Of a stretch of DNA of 64,000 nucleotides, positions 18,008 through 26,972 are shown one piece after another. How positions within the stretch are numbered: position 1 is the first letter of the stretch; each line of letters opens with the position of its first letter. The DNA lies in assembly GCA_007713455.1 (NCBI GenBank), contig VMRT01000009.1:1-64000 (forward strand), read 5' to 3'. The notes under the pieces are model-generated. The model saw only the letters and a list, made by a program, of their open reading frames with translations, searched no databases and was not told where the DNA came from. Source of the DNA: Pseudomonas sp. (GTDB taxonomy: Bacteria > Pseudomonadota > Gammaproteobacteria > Pseudomonadales > Pseudomonadaceae). The position numbers were made by a program, and so were the translations under genes.

Positions 18008-18517
18008 GTGCAGATACGCGACGCCCTGGACACCGACCTCGCAGGCATCCTGCGGATCTACAACGACGCGGTAGAGAACAGCACGGCAATCTGGAACGAC
18101 CGGATCGTCGACCTCGACAACCGCCGCGCCTGGCTGGCCGAGCGCCACGATCAGGGTTACCCGGTGCTGGTGGCCATCGACGAGGGGGGCCAGGTGGCCG
18201 GCTATGCCTCGTTCGGCCCCTGGCGCCCGCATGACGGCTTTCGCCACACCGTGGAGAACTCGGTGTACGTGAGCCCCGACCACCGCGGCAGCGGCATCGG
18301 CCGCAGTCTGATGAAGGCGCTGATCGAGCGGGCCCGGATGCTCGAGAAGCACGTGATGGTCGCCTTCATCGAAAGCGAGAACCGCGCCTCGGTGCATATG
18401 CACCAGCAGCTCGGCTTCATCCACGTCGGCCAGATGCGCCAGGTCGGCTGCAAGTTCGGCCGCTGGCTGGACCTGACCATGATGCAACTGACCCTGAACA
18501 GGACGTCCCAACCATGA
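18008..18517 (+). CDS. mddA: PA4866-type GNAT acetyltransferase (methionine sulfoximine/phosphinothricin acetyltransferase, MddA)
   Basis: This 169-residue GNAT enzyme closely resembles P. aeruginosa PA4866, which acetylates toxic methionine derivatives and phosphinothricin. It shows [20 protein letters not shown], the acetyl-CoA loop [32 protein letters not shown] and the end [17 protein letters not shown]. The GTG at 18008 is preceded by GAAGGA and matches the family N-terminus; the ATG at 17963 would add 15 residues and has a poor site. It overlaps the ureB start (ATGA). Its place inside the urease genes is conserved in pseudomonads; the link to urea metabolism is unclear. Confidence 0.85.
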   Translation: MQIRDALDTDLAGILRIYNDAVENSTAIWNDRIVDLDNRRAWLAERHDQGYPVLVAIDEGGQVAGYASFGPWRPHDGFRHTVENSVYVSPDHRGSGIGRSLMKALIERARMLEKHVMVAFIESENRASVHMHQQLGFIHVGQMRQVGCKFGRWLDLTMMQLTLNRTSQP

Positions 18518-18819
18518 TTCCCGGCGAATACCAGATCCAGGACGGCGAGATCGAGCTCAACGCCGGCCGCCGCACCCTGACCCTCTGCGTGGCCAACAGC
18601 GGCGACCGGCCGATCCAGGTCGGTTCGCACTACCACTTCCTCGAAACCAACGACGCGCTCACCTTCGACCGCGCCGCCACGCGCGGCATGCGTCTGAACA
18701 TCCCGGCCGGCACCGCGGTGCGCTTCGAGCCGGGACAGAGCCGCGAGGTGGAACTGGTCGAGCTGGCCGGCGATCGCCGGGTGTTCGGTTTCGCCGGGCG
18801 AGTGATGGGCGCGCTTTAA
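18514..18819 (+). CDS. ureB: Urease beta subunit UreB
   Basis: This 101-residue beta subunit starts [19 protein letters not shown] and contains [19 protein letters not shown] and [20 protein letters not shown], both diagnostic for UreB. The start overlaps the acetyltransferase stop, so the two are translationally coupled. It is separated from ureC by 148 bases containing a long inverted repeat. Structural subunit of the (alpha-beta-gamma)3 urease. Confidence 0.96.
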   Translation: MIPGEYQIQDGEIELNAGRRTLTLCVANSGDRPIQVGSHYHFLETNDALTFDRAATRGMRLNIPAGTAVRFEPGQSREVELVELAGDRRVFGFAGRVMGAL

Positions 18820-18821
18820 AA

Positions 18822-18934
18822 GCCCCTCACCCCAGCCCTCTCCCAAAGGGAGAGGGAGAAAAGCAGCCACCGCGACGGAATGGACCAACGCCGATCAGCC
18901 CCCTCTCCCTCCGGGAGAGGGTTGGGGTGAGGGC
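18822..18934. repeat. Long inverted repeat (CCCTCACCCCAGCCCTCTCCC type) between ureB and ureC
   Basis: 18822-18843 (CCCCTCACCCCAGCCCTCTC) is the near reverse complement of 18913-18934 (GGGAGAGGGTTGGGGTGAGG), with smaller hairpins inside each arm (CTCCCAAAGGGAG and CTCCCTCCGGGAG). Sequences of this form are dispersed in many proteobacterial genomes. It ends 33 bases before ureC and could fold in the mRNA between the beta and alpha subunit genes. Confidence 0.8.
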
Positions 18935-18967
18935 AGAGCCAATACAGGGACCGACCAAGGAGCCCCG

Positions 18968-20668
18968 ATGAAGATCAGCAGACAAGCCTACGCCGACATG
19001 TTCGGCCCCACCGTCGGCGACAAGGTACGCCTGGCCGATACCGAGCTGTGGATCGAGGTCGAAAAGGACTTCACCACTTACGGCGAGGAAGTGAAGTTCG
19101 GCGGCGGCAAGGTTATCCGTGACGGCATGGGCCAGGGCCAGCTGTGCGCCGCCGACGTGGTCGACACCCTGATCACCAACGCGCTGATCCTCGACCACTG
19201 GGGCATCGTCAAGGCCGACGTCGGCCTGAAGGACGGCCGTATCGCCGCCATCGGCAAGGCCGGCAACCCGGACATCCAGCCGGACGTGACCATCGCCATC
19301 GGCGCCGCGACGGAAGTGATTGCCGGCGAAGGGATGATCCTCACAGCCGGCGGCATCGACTCGCACATCCACTTCATCTGCCCGCAGCAGATCGAAGAGG
19401 CCTTGATGAGCGGCGTCACCACCATGATTGGCGGCGGCACCGGACCGGCCACCGGCACCAACGCCACCACGGTCACGCCCGGCCCCTGGCACATGGCGAT
19501 GATGCTCAAGGCCGCCGATGCCTTCCCGATGAACATCGGCTTCACCGGCAAGGGCAACGCCTCGCTGCCCGAGCCGCTGATCGAGCAGGTCAAGGCCGGC
19601 GCCATCGGCCTCAAGCTGCACGAAGACTGGGGCACCACCCCGGCGGCCATCGACAACTGCCTGAACGTGGCGGACCAGTACGACGTGCAGGTGGCGATCC
19701 ATACCGACACCCTCAACGAATCCGGTTTCGTCGAGACCACCCTCGGCGCGTTCAAGGGCCGCACCATCCACACCTACCACACCGAGGGTGCCGGCGGCGG
19801 CCACGCGCCGGACATCATCAAGGCCTGCGGCTTCCCCAACGTGCTGCCCAGCTCGACCAACCCGACCCGGCCGTTCACGCGCAACACCATCGACGAGCAC
19901 CTGGACATGCTCATGGTCTGCCACCACTTGGACCCGAGCATTGCCGAGGACGTGGCGTTCGCCGAGAGCCGGATTCGCCGCGAGACGATTGCGGCCGAAG
20001 ACATCCTGCATGACCTCGGCGCGTTCTCGATGATCAGCTCCGACAGTCAGGCCATGGGCCGCGTCGGCGAGGTGATCACCCGCACCTGGCAGACCGCCGA
20101 CAAGATGAAGAAGCAGCGCGGCGCCCTGCCCGGCGACGGCGCGGGCAACGACAACTTCCGCGCCAAGCGCTACATCGCCAAGTACACCATCAACCCGGCG
20201 ATCACCCACGGCGTCAGCCACGAGGTGGGCTCGGTCGAAGTGGGCAAGTGGGCCGACCTGGTGCTCTGGCGCCCGGCCTTCTTCGGCATGAAGCCGACGC
20301 TGATCCTCAAGGGCGGCGCCATTGCCGCGAGCCTGATGGGCGACGCCAACGCCTCGATCCCCACACCGCAACCGGTGCACTACCGGCCGATGTTCGCCAG
20401 TTACGGCGGCTCGCTACATGCATCGAGCTTCACCTTCATCAGCCAGGCCGCGTTCGACGCTGGCGTACCCGAAAAGCTGGAACTGAAGAAGAAGATCGGC
20501 GTGGTGAAGGGCTGCCGCCAGGTGCAGAAGAAGGACTTGATCCACAACGACTACACGCCGGACATCCAGGTCGACCCGCAGAACTATCAGGTGCGTGCCG
20601 ACGGCCAGCTGCTCTGGTGCGAACCGGCCGAGGTGCTGCCGATGGCGCAGCGGTACTTTTTGTTCTGA
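18968..20668 (+). CDS. ureC: Urease alpha subunit UreC (catalytic)
   Basis: This 566-residue catalytic subunit hydrolyses urea to ammonia and carbamate with two nickel ions. Visible active-site features are HIHFICPQQ (nickel His pair), the carbamylated lysine in GLKLHEDWG (Lys216), [22 protein letters not shown], the mobile-flap segment [20 protein letters not shown] and [12 protein letters not shown] with the nickel-binding Asp. Start, length and the C-terminal RYFLF are as expected. AAGGAG precedes the ATG. The stop codon lies in the first unit of a 14-bp tandem repeat. Confidence 0.97.
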   Translation: MKISRQAYADMFGPTVGDKVRLADTELWIEVEKDFTTYGEEVKFGGGKVIRDGMGQGQLCAADVVDTLITNALILDHWGIVKADVGLKDGRIAAIGKAGNPDIQPDVTIAIGAATEVIAGEGMILTAGGIDSHIHFICPQQIEEALMSGVTTMIGGGTGPATGTNATTVTPGPWHMAMMLKAADAFPMNIGFTGKGNASLPEPLIEQVKAGAIGLKLHEDWGTTPAAIDNCLNVADQYDVQVAIHTDTLNESGFVETTLGAFKGRTIHTYHTEGAGGGHAPDIIKACGFPNVLPSSTNPTRPFTRNTIDEHLDMLMVCHHLDPSIAEDVAFAESRIRRETIAAEDILHDLGAFSMISSDSQAMGRVGEVITRTWQTADKMKKQRGALPGDGAGNDNFRAKRYIAKYTINPAITHGVSHEVGSVEVGKWADLVLWRPAFFGMKPTLILKGGAIAASLMGDANASIPTPQPVHYRPMFASYGGSLHASSFTFISQAAFDAGVPEKLELKKKIGVVKGCRQVQKKDLIHNDYTPDIQVDPQNYQVRADGQLLWCEPAEVLPMAQRYFLF

Positions 20669-20702
20669 TCAACCTGTTCTGATCGACCTGTTCTGATCGG
20701 CA
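20661..20702. repeat. Three tandem 14-bp units across the ureC stop
   Basis: TGTTCTGATCAACC, TGTTCTGATCGACC and TGTTCTGATCGGCA follow each other without spacing. The ureC stop TGA is inside the first unit. Each unit carries an in-phase TGATC core. Copy-number change would leave the UreC sequence intact because the stop is in unit one. Confidence 0.85.
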
Positions 20703-21027
20703 GCGCGCCGGGACGGAGGGCCAATTGCCTTCCAGTCAGCGCGCGTTTTGCCATCACCGCAAGGTCGATGCTCGCGCTGCACTTCGTCGGTTCGCGAGTG
20801 AATCAACCGTTCGATGGATTGGGAAAGTCGGGCATGGAATTACCGTCTGACAACCCAAGCGCAACGCTCTACCCAGGGATGCATGGATGCGCAGCGACCA
20901 CCGGCTACCGTGGCTGGCGGGAGGCATTGCCGGTGTCGCGCTCGAGGGGAAAGCGGGCGATTTCGGGTAACCGCGTCAGCTGAAAAACCAGCGGCGCGAT
21001 TGACTGAATCCTACGGAGAAACAATCG
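20703..21027. other. Intergenic region between ureC and the curlin-like gene
   Basis: About 325 bases without a supportable gene. It holds no obvious terminator with a U-tract after ureC. The ribosome site GGAG lies at 21014-21017 before the next gene, and the upstream 100 bases presumably contain its promoter, which I cannot pinpoint. Confidence 0.4.
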
Positions 21028-21756
21028 ATGTTCAAAACCAACGCGCTTTTCGCTGCTGTCCTCGCCGTCTCTGCCACCCAGGCTATTGCGGCCAGCAGTG
21101 AAGCGGTTATCGAACAAAACGGTGTTGACCAGATCGCCGATGTCTATCAGGAAGGCGTCGGCCAGGCTTCGTACATTTATCAGACCGGCGCTTCGCAGCA
21201 GAACAGCGCCACGACCACCCAGCTCGGCCAGGACAACTTTTCCGAGGTGACTCAGCAGGGTGCCTTGCACCAGGCCGATGTCATTCAAACCGGCGTCGAG
21301 GGCGAGGTGTTCATCAGTCAGTACGACCGGGACAACAGCACGATCGTCGAGCAGGCCGGCTTTGCCAACAGCGCCGACGTGACCCAGGACGGCGTGAGCA
21401 ACGATGTGGTGCTGATCCAGGACGGCGCGTACAACAGCACCATTGCCGATCAGTTCGGGGAGGGCAACGAAGCGCTGATCTCCCAGAGCGGCCAGGAAGG
21501 CATCGTCGATCTCATCCAGACCGGCAACATGAACGTGGCCGATATCGATCAGGCCGGAATCGGCAACTCCGTCGATCTGGAGCAGCAGGGCGACGGCAAC
21601 CTCGCGCTGGTCGATCAGTTCGGTGATTCCAGCCAGGCCGTGCTGCTGCAGACAGGCGCCGACAACTTCGCGACCGTGACCCAGGCAGGCTTCGCCGACT
21701 ACGCCAGCGTCAGCCAGACCGGCAGCAACAACACCGCGATCGTTACCCAGCAGTAA
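21028..21756 (+). CDS. Curlin-repeat (CsgA/CsgB-like) putative secreted amyloid protein
   Basis: This 242-residue secreted protein has a signal peptide (MFKTNALFAAVLAVSATQAIA). The rest is about 19-20 units of an 11-residue curlin-type repeat of the pattern xQxGxxNxAxVx, for example QQGDGNLALVDQ, QTGADNFATVTQ and QTGSNNTAIVTQ. Such repeats stack into a beta-solenoid amyloid in curli. The protein is rich in Gln, Asn, Gly and Asp, and nearly free of Lys and Arg, so strongly acidic. No csgB, csgD, csgE, csgF or csgG is visible nearby, so it is an orphan; export would need a CsgG channel elsewhere. It has its own terminator. The name rests on repeat pattern, not on full CsgA similarity. Confidence 0.8.
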   Translation: MFKTNALFAAVLAVSATQAIAASSEAVIEQNGVDQIADVYQEGVGQASYIYQTGASQQNSATTTQLGQDNFSEVTQQGALHQADVIQTGVEGEVFISQYDRDNSTIVEQAGFANSADVTQDGVSNDVVLIQDGAYNSTIADQFGEGNEALISQSGQEGIVDLIQTGNMNVADIDQAGIGNSVDLEQQGDGNLALVDQFGDSSQAVLLQTGADNFATVTQAGFADYASVSQTGSNNTAIVTQQ

Positions 21757-21782
21757 TCGCGTCCATCGGCCGATTCGGTCGG

Positions 21783-21814
21783 AAAGCCAGGCCCCACGCA
21801 GGCCTGGCTTTTTT
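21783..21814 (+). terminator. Rho-independent terminator after the curlin-like gene
   Basis: An 11-bp perfect stem AAAGCCAGGCC/GGCCTGGCTTT with a 7-base loop, followed by TTTTT. It lies 27 bases after the curlin-like stop codon. Confidence 0.9.
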
Positions 21815-21925
21815 ATGTGCCATCGGAAAGCACCCTGCTGGTGCACTGCACGCACCTCAGTCTCTCGAGCGGCGCATCCACAGACAGGGCTTTGCACTCT
21901 ACCCGCCTAAACTCGCCACCCTTTC

Positions 21926-22060
21926 TGTATACAAAAAATCCAGGCGAACTGTCTGGGAGCGCCTAGAATCCAGGGGTTGTCGACGTAGCGCGCTGCGCCA
22001 CAGCCGGTCAATTCGCGAGCTCTGCCTTACGCGGAACAAGAACTGCATACAAAAAATCCA
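21926..22060 (+). promoter_or_regulatory. Two 17-bp direct repeats TG(T/C)ATACAAAAAATCCA upstream of the NCS1 permease
   Basis: Nearly identical 17-mers lie at 21926-21942 and 22044-22060, one base different and 118 bases apart. The first contains the palindrome TGTATACA, a core common in GntR (FadR-type) operators. The second lies 24 bases before the permease ATG. They are probably paired operator sites controlling the transporter; no GntR gene is in the window. Confidence 0.6.
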
Positions 22061-22084
22061 CAGTCTTGCTCAGAGCGCCCTCCC

Positions 22085-23557
22085 ATGAACCATGACGATT
22101 TCCAGATCAAGCAGATCGATCCCAGCCTGTACAACGCCGATCTCGCGCCACTTGCCCCGGCTGAGCGCAAATGGGGCTGGTTCGAGATCTTCAATGTGTG
22201 GTCCAACGACATCCAGAGCCTGTTCGGCTACACCCTCGCAGCCACGCTGTTCATCAGTTACGGCCTCAATGGCTGGGCGGTCCTGGCGGGCATCGTGCTG
22301 GCCGGTTTCATCGTCATGGGCCTGGTGCAGCTCACCGGCAAGCCCAGCGTGAAGTACGGCATTCCGTTCCCGGTGATGGCGCGGGCGAGCATGGGGGTAC
22401 GCGGCGCGAATTTCCCGGCGATGGTACGCGGCATCGTCGCGATCTTCTGGTACGGCGTGCAGACCTATTTCGCCTCGACCGCGGTGGCCCTGCTGCTGCG
22501 GACACTGCTCGGCAGCGAGCCACAGGCCGCCACGCTGCTCGGCCTGACGGCCACCGACTGGGCCGCCTACGTGATCGTCTGCGTGTTCCAGGTGGCGCTG
22601 TTCGTCCGTGGCGTCGACTGGGTAACGCGCTTTCTCAACTGGGCCGGCCCGCTGGTCTACCTGGTGATGATCGTACTGATGATCGCCATCTGGTATCAGG
22701 CCGGCCCGAGCCTGCTCGGCGCCCTCGGCGACATCTTCAGCGGCAGCGGAGAGCACGCCGGCGGACCGATCGCCGCGTTCGCCGCGGTGGTCGGCACCAT
22801 GGTCGCCTACTTCGCCGCCGTGGTGATCAACTACGGTGACTTCGCCCGTTTCGTGAAGAGCGAACGGCAGATGCGCATCGGCAACTTCCTCGGTCTGCCG
22901 GTGAGCCTGGCGATCTTCTCGATGATTGCGCTGGTGATCACTGCCGGAACCGTAGTGGTGTTCGGCGAAACGCTGACCAACCCGACCGACATCGTCGCGC
23001 GCATCGACAACGTGACCCTGACAGTGGTGGCCGCCATCACCTTCTTTGCCGCCACGGTCGGCATCAACCTGGTCGCCAACTTCATCCCGCCGGCCTACGA
23101 CATCGCCAACCTGGCGCCAGCCAAAATCAGCGCGCGTACCGGCGGTTTCATTACCGCGGCCATCGCCTTCTTCATCGGCGCGCTGTGGGTGGCCTTCATC
23201 AGCGAGGTGGGTATCGCCGCCTTCGTCGACACGCTGGGCGCGGTGCTGGCGCCGCTGTACGGCATCATCGTCGCCGACTATTACCTGGTTCGCCGCCAGC
23301 ACCTGGACCTGCAGCAGCTGTTCTCCACCGAGCGCAGCGGGATCTACCACTTCAATGCCGGCTGGAACCGCAAGGCGATGATCGCCTTCGGCGTCAGCGC
23401 TGTGTTCTCCGTGGCCTCGGTGTGGGTGCCGGGCCTGGAGAGCCTGTCCGGCTTCGCGTGGCTGCTCGGCGCGCTGTTCGGCGGCGTGCTGCACTTCGGA
23501 CTGATGCGTAACCAGTCGTTGCTCGCTCGGGCGGTGCAACCCGCTCCGCTCGGCTGA
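22085..23557 (+). CDS. NCS1-family nucleobase/hydantoin/allantoin-type permease
   Basis: This 490-residue inner-membrane transporter of the NCS1 family has about 12 helices. The N-terminal segment KWGWFEIFNVWSNDIQSLFGYTLAA is diagnostic (the first-helix substrate and sodium-site region), followed by GIPFPVMARASMGVRGANFPAMVRGIVAIFWYG. The family imports cytosine, uracil, hydantoin, allantoin or thiamine with Na+ or H+; the substrate cannot be fixed here. Its place between the two urease gene blocks would fit uptake of a urea-yielding compound (allantoin, hydantoin, pyrimidine), which is inference. Two putative operator repeats lie upstream. Confidence 0.88.
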   Translation: MNHDDFQIKQIDPSLYNADLAPLAPAERKWGWFEIFNVWSNDIQSLFGYTLAATLFISYGLNGWAVLAGIVLAGFIVMGLVQLTGKPSVKYGIPFPVMARASMGVRGANFPAMVRGIVAIFWYGVQTYFASTAVALLLRTLLGSEPQAATLLGLTATDWAAYVIVCVFQVALFVRGVDWVTRFLNWAGPLVYLVMIVLMIAIWYQAGPSLLGALGDIFSGSGEHAGGPIAAFAAVVGTMVAYFAAVVINYGDFARFVKSERQMRIGNFLGLPVSLAIFSMIALVITAGTVVVFGETLTNPTDIVARIDNVTLTVVAAITFFAATVGINLVANFIPPAYDIANLAPAKISARTGGFITAAIAFFIGALWVAFISEVGIAAFVDTLGAVLAPLYGIIVADYYLVRRQHLDLQQLFSTERSGIYHFNAGWNRKAMIAFGVSAVFSVASVWVPGLESLSGFAWLLGALFGGVLHFGLMRNQSLLARAVQPAPLG

Positions 23558-23625
23558 CCGGCGCCTGCTGCAGAGGTCGGCCATGTTAAAGTGGCCGGCC
23601 TTTTTACGTCGCTCAGGGCCTGCAG

Positions 23626-24807
23626 ATGGTGCGATCCATCCTCGACGACCTGCTCACCGTCCAACGCATCAGCGCCGTCCCGGCCATTCTGCAAGTCGTC
23701 AGCGAAACAACCGGATTGCGCTTCGCTGCGGTCGCTCGGGTTACCGAAAATTCCTGGACGGCCTGCGCCGTGCTCGACCGCATCGAGTTCGGTCTGAAGG
23801 TTGGCGGTGAACTCGACGTGACCACCACGCTGTGCAGCGAAATCCACGCTTCGCAGCAGCCGATCATCATCAGCCAGGTGAGCGCGGACCCCGACTACTG
23901 CAAGCATCACACACCGCAGATGTACGGCTTCGAAAGCTATATCTCGGTGCCGGTGCTGCGCGCCGACGGCAGTTTCTTCGGCACGCTCTGTGCGCTCGAC
24001 CCGCTACCGCGAAATCTCTCGGATCCAGCCACACTGGCGATGTTCGAATCTTTCGCGCGCCTGCTGACGCTGCAGATCGACGCCGAGGAGCAGCAGCAGG
24101 CCACGCGTGCGGCGCTGGCCGACGAGCGCACCACTGGCCACCAGCGCGAACAGTTCATCGCCCTGCTCGGTCATGACCTGCGCACGCCGCTCGCTTCGAT
24201 CCAGGCGGCCAGCGATCTGCTGGTTCGTCGCTCCGCCGAGCGTGACACGAAGCAGCTAGCCGAGCATGTACGCGCTTCCAGCCAGCGCGCCTCTCGGATG
24301 GTCGACGATCTGCTGGATTTCGCCCGCGGGCAGCTGGGTAATGGCATTCCCCTGAACTGGACGGCGGCAGCCAACCTGCACCTCACCCTGCTGCAGGTGG
24401 TCAACGAACTGCGCACCGCCCATCCACGCCGAGTCATTCTCGAACAAGTGCCGGAGCTGCCGGTGTTCGCGTGCGACCCGGACCGGCTCGCCCAGCTGCT
24501 GGCCAACCTGATCACCAACGCGCTGCACCACGGCGCGAGCACTGGTCCGGTAATCGTGAGGGCGGAGGTGGTTAACGGGCATTTCCAGCTAGCGGTGCAC
24601 AACCGCGGTACGCCGATTCCAGCGCAACGACTGGAACGGCTGTTCCGCGCCTACTCGCAGGAAGACGATACGTCGCGCAGCGGCCTGGGACTTGGACTGT
24701 TCATCGTCGATCAGGTAGCCAAAGCCCATGGCGGTGGCATGCAGGTGAGTTCCAGCGCCGAAGCCGGTACCACCTTCACCTTCCGCATGCCGCTCAACCG
24801 CACCTGA
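23626..24807 (+). CDS. GAF-domain sensor histidine kinase (orphan)
   Basis: This 393-residue soluble kinase has an N-terminal GAF domain (about residues 20-150, with FESYISVPVLRADGSFFGTLCALDP). The HisKA domain has the phosphoacceptor motif LLGHDLRTPLASIQ (His183), and the HATPase domain has N-box LANLITNALHHGAS and G-box SGLGLGLFIVDQVAKAHGG. No membrane segments or receiver domain are present, and no response regulator gene is adjacent, so the partner is unknown. The ATG lies 68 bases after the permease stop, so the two may be in one transcript. Confidence 0.9.
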   Translation: MVRSILDDLLTVQRISAVPAILQVVSETTGLRFAAVARVTENSWTACAVLDRIEFGLKVGGELDVTTTLCSEIHASQQPIIISQVSADPDYCKHHTPQMYGFESYISVPVLRADGSFFGTLCALDPLPRNLSDPATLAMFESFARLLTLQIDAEEQQQATRAALADERTTGHQREQFIALLGHDLRTPLASIQAASDLLVRRSAERDTKQLAEHVRASSQRASRMVDDLLDFARGQLGNGIPLNWTAAANLHLTLLQVVNELRTAHPRRVILEQVPELPVFACDPDRLAQLLANLITNALHHGASTGPVIVRAEVVNGHFQLAVHNRGTPIPAQRLERLFRAYSQEDDTSRSGLGLGLFIVDQVAKAHGGGMQVSSSAEAGTTFTFRMPLNRT

Positions 24808-25074
24808 TCAACGCAGCTGGCTGTCCTTGCTGCCACGGCGGTTGTAGCCGCTGAACCTGGCGTCTTCCTTGTCCTGCTCGGCCTGGCACTTGATGCACAG
24901 CCTGACGCCGGGCACTGCCTGGCGCCGCGCTTCGGGAATGGCCGCGCCGCACTCCTCGCAATGCCTGAGGCTCTCGCCGCGGGCGAGCTTGCTGCGGGCG
25001 CGCTGCACTGCGTCTTCGACGGTACTGTCGATCTGCTCCTGGACGGCACCGTCACCTGCCCAACCTGTAGCCAT
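24808..25074 (-). CDS. DksA/TraR-type zinc-finger protein (YbiI-like)
   Basis: This 88-residue protein starts MATGWAGDGAVQEQIDSTVE and has the four-cysteine finger CEECGAAIPEARRQAVPGVR-LCIKC, as in E. coli YbiI and other short DksA/TraR relatives. The ATG at 25074 is preceded by GGAGGTGAGC; the longer frame from 25119 is less likely. It lacks the DksA coiled coil with the DxxDxA tip, so classical RNA-polymerase secondary-channel action is uncertain. It converges tail-to-tail with the histidine kinase, the two ends touching at 24807/24808. Confidence 0.88.
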   Translation of the reverse strand: MATGWAGDGAVQEQIDSTVEDAVQRARSKLARGESLRHCEECGAAIPEARRQAVPGVRLCIKCQAEQDKEDARFSGYNRRGSKDSQLR

Positions 25075-25276
25075 GCTCACCTCCCGCATCGGTTCGATGC
25101 TGTTCTGCTTTGGAGTCATTGCGCGGGCGGATGCTCACCCCAGGCGATACCGCCCATCGCATGACGCCGGGCAATCGACGGATGGCGCTGACCGAGCGGC
25201 ACAGTCGCCTATCCTGCCCCGGTTCACGCCGACGGCTCAGCGCCTCGGGCATTTGCGAACCGGCAGGGCAGCCAGC

Positions 25277-26002
25277 ATGAAGCGCATCTTACCGATCATA
25301 ACCAGCCTGCTCCTGGCAGCGGGCTGCGCCAGCGAACCACAGGTGCTTGAGCGCGAACTGGGCACCTTCGACCTCAAGCTGAGCACCGAGCCCGCCCGCA
25401 GCATGGCTCAGGGGCTGGTGCAACCGAGCACCGGCAATGCATTCCATGGCGGACTCGATCTCACCCATGCCAGCGGGCTGTATGTCGGGCAGTGGTCCCC
25501 CAGCGTCGGATTGGTCGACGGAAGGCAACTCGAGGTGAATTCCTATCTCGGCTATGCGCAGCAGAACGATCATGACCAACTCGGCTACGAGATCGGCCTG
25601 ATGCGCTACAGCTTTCCGGAACTGCCCGAATGGGATCGTCACGAATACTACGGTGGCCTGACGCTGGGCGACCGGCGCCTCGGCGCGGCGCTGAACAGCG
25701 CCGCCGGGCGTACCGACAGCACGCTTTATCTGGACCTGGGCACGGTGACGCCTTTCGCCGTCGGCGTCCGCGTGAAGTACTCAAGCCACGCGCTGGCCGC
25801 ACCGCATTATCTCGGCGGTGGCGACAGCGTGGACCTGTTCAGCGACTGGTCGCTGGACCTCTCGCGGCCCTGGCTGGGCCTGCAGCTGAACCTGTCCTAC
25901 AGCGACTCCAGCCTGAGCGGCCAGGCGTGCAGCGCCTACTCGGGACAGAACCCGCGCTGCGACGGCCTGCTGACCTTCCGCGCCGAGCGGCAGCTGTTCT
26001 GA
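25277..26002 (+). CDS. TorF-family putative porin (Gcw_chp domain) with lipoprotein-like signal
   Basis: This 241-residue protein has the leader MKRILPIITSLLLAAGCASE, which contains a possible lipobox (AAGC). After that the sequence alternates as in beta-strands (GGLDLTHASGLYVGQWSP, EVNSYLGYAQ, LGYEIGLMRYSFP, YYGGLTLGD) and ends in an aromatic residue (RAERQLF), typical of outer-membrane barrels. The pattern GLD--H-SGLY-G-W-S is that of the Gcw_chp/TorF family of uncharacterised porins. The ATG at 25277 follows a plausible site; the open frame from 24869 is not real. It ends six bases from the convergent oxaloacetate decarboxylase gene. Confidence 0.78.
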   Translation: MKRILPIITSLLLAAGCASEPQVLERELGTFDLKLSTEPARSMAQGLVQPSTGNAFHGGLDLTHASGLYVGQWSPSVGLVDGRQLEVNSYLGYAQQNDHDQLGYEIGLMRYSFPELPEWDRHEYYGGLTLGDRRLGAALNSAAGRTDSTLYLDLGTVTPFAVGVRVKYSSHALAAPHYLGGGDSVDLFSDWSLDLSRPWLGLQLNLSYSDSSLSGQACSAYSGQNPRCDGLLTFRAERQLF

Positions 26003-26008
26003 GCGCGG

Positions 26009-26872
26009 CTATTCCTTGACCTGCATGTATTCCTCGGCCCAGACGACGTATTCATCGGCCGTGGAGTATTTTACCGACAGCTGCGAAGCGTTCAGGTCCA
26101 GCGCATCGACCTGGCGTTGCTCGCGCAGGCAGTCGTAGGTGGCCTTGATCGCCGCGAAGTAGGCCGCGTGGCCGTTGACCACGATGCGCACGCCGAGCGC
26201 CGCCAGCCGAGCGTTGTCGCGCAGGTTGGGGTTGCCGTAGGTGACCAGCATCAGCGGCTTGCTGAGCTGGCTGGCGATGCTTTCCAGATGGTCGAAGTCC
26301 TCGATGCCGACCAGACAGATGGCATCGGCGCCGGCCTTCTCGTAGGCCTGGGCGCGGGCGATGACTTCCTCGAAGCCGATCACCCCGGCATTCGTCCGGC
26401 CGATGATGGCCATTTCCGGATCGACTCGCGCCTCCAGCGCCGCACGGATCTTGCCAACCGCCTCGAACATGCCGATGAGGTCGGTGGAGCGGCGACCGAA
26501 TTTGGGCGGCAGCAGGGTGTCCTCGATGGTCAGCGCGGAAATCCCGGCGCGCTCCAGTTCGGAGACGGTGCGCATCACGTTCAGCGCGTTGCCGTAGCCA
26601 TGGTCGGCGTCGGCCAGTACCGGCAGCTGAGCGACGCGGCAGATACGCGTGGCCTGCTCGACGAACTCGCTCAAGGTGATGAGGTTGAAGTCCGGCGCGG
26701 CGAGGACCTGCAGCGAGGCCACCGAGCCGCCGAGGATGCCCACTTCGAAACCGAGGTCGGCGGCGATGCGCGCGGACATCGGGTCGAACACCGAGGCGGT
26801 GTGGAAGCAGCGGTCGGCGTTGAGCAGCTCGCGAAAGTTGCGGCGCAGGTCGTGATGAGAGAGTCGCGGCAT
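26009..26872 (-). CDS. Oxaloacetate decarboxylase (isocitrate lyase/PEP mutase superfamily, PA4872 type)
   Basis: This 287-residue enzyme of the PEP mutase/isocitrate lyase fold is similar to P. aeruginosa PA4872, characterised as an oxaloacetate decarboxylase. Visible are [20 protein letters not shown], the Mg-binding [27 protein letters not shown] and IIGRTNAGV. The start [17 protein letters not shown] at 26872 matches the family; the upstream extension is not conserved. It decarboxylates oxaloacetate to pyruvate. Likely a single gene; the EamA transporter gene is 100 bases upstream on the same strand. Confidence 0.88.
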
Positions 26873-26972
26873 ATAGGCTCCATGGGTGCACGCAAGGGTC
26901 GATTCGCCCTGTCTTTTCATTTCAGTGTTGTTGAGAAGCTGCCTGGTCGGCCGAATGGCACATTTTCGCTGT

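Noticed and set aside
18827-20380. 517-codon minus-strand open frame
   Set aside because: Shadow of ureC; no recognisable domain and its composition mirrors complementary codons.
22070-23584. 504-codon minus-strand open frame
   Set aside because: Shadow of the NCS1 permease, which shows real helices and family motifs.
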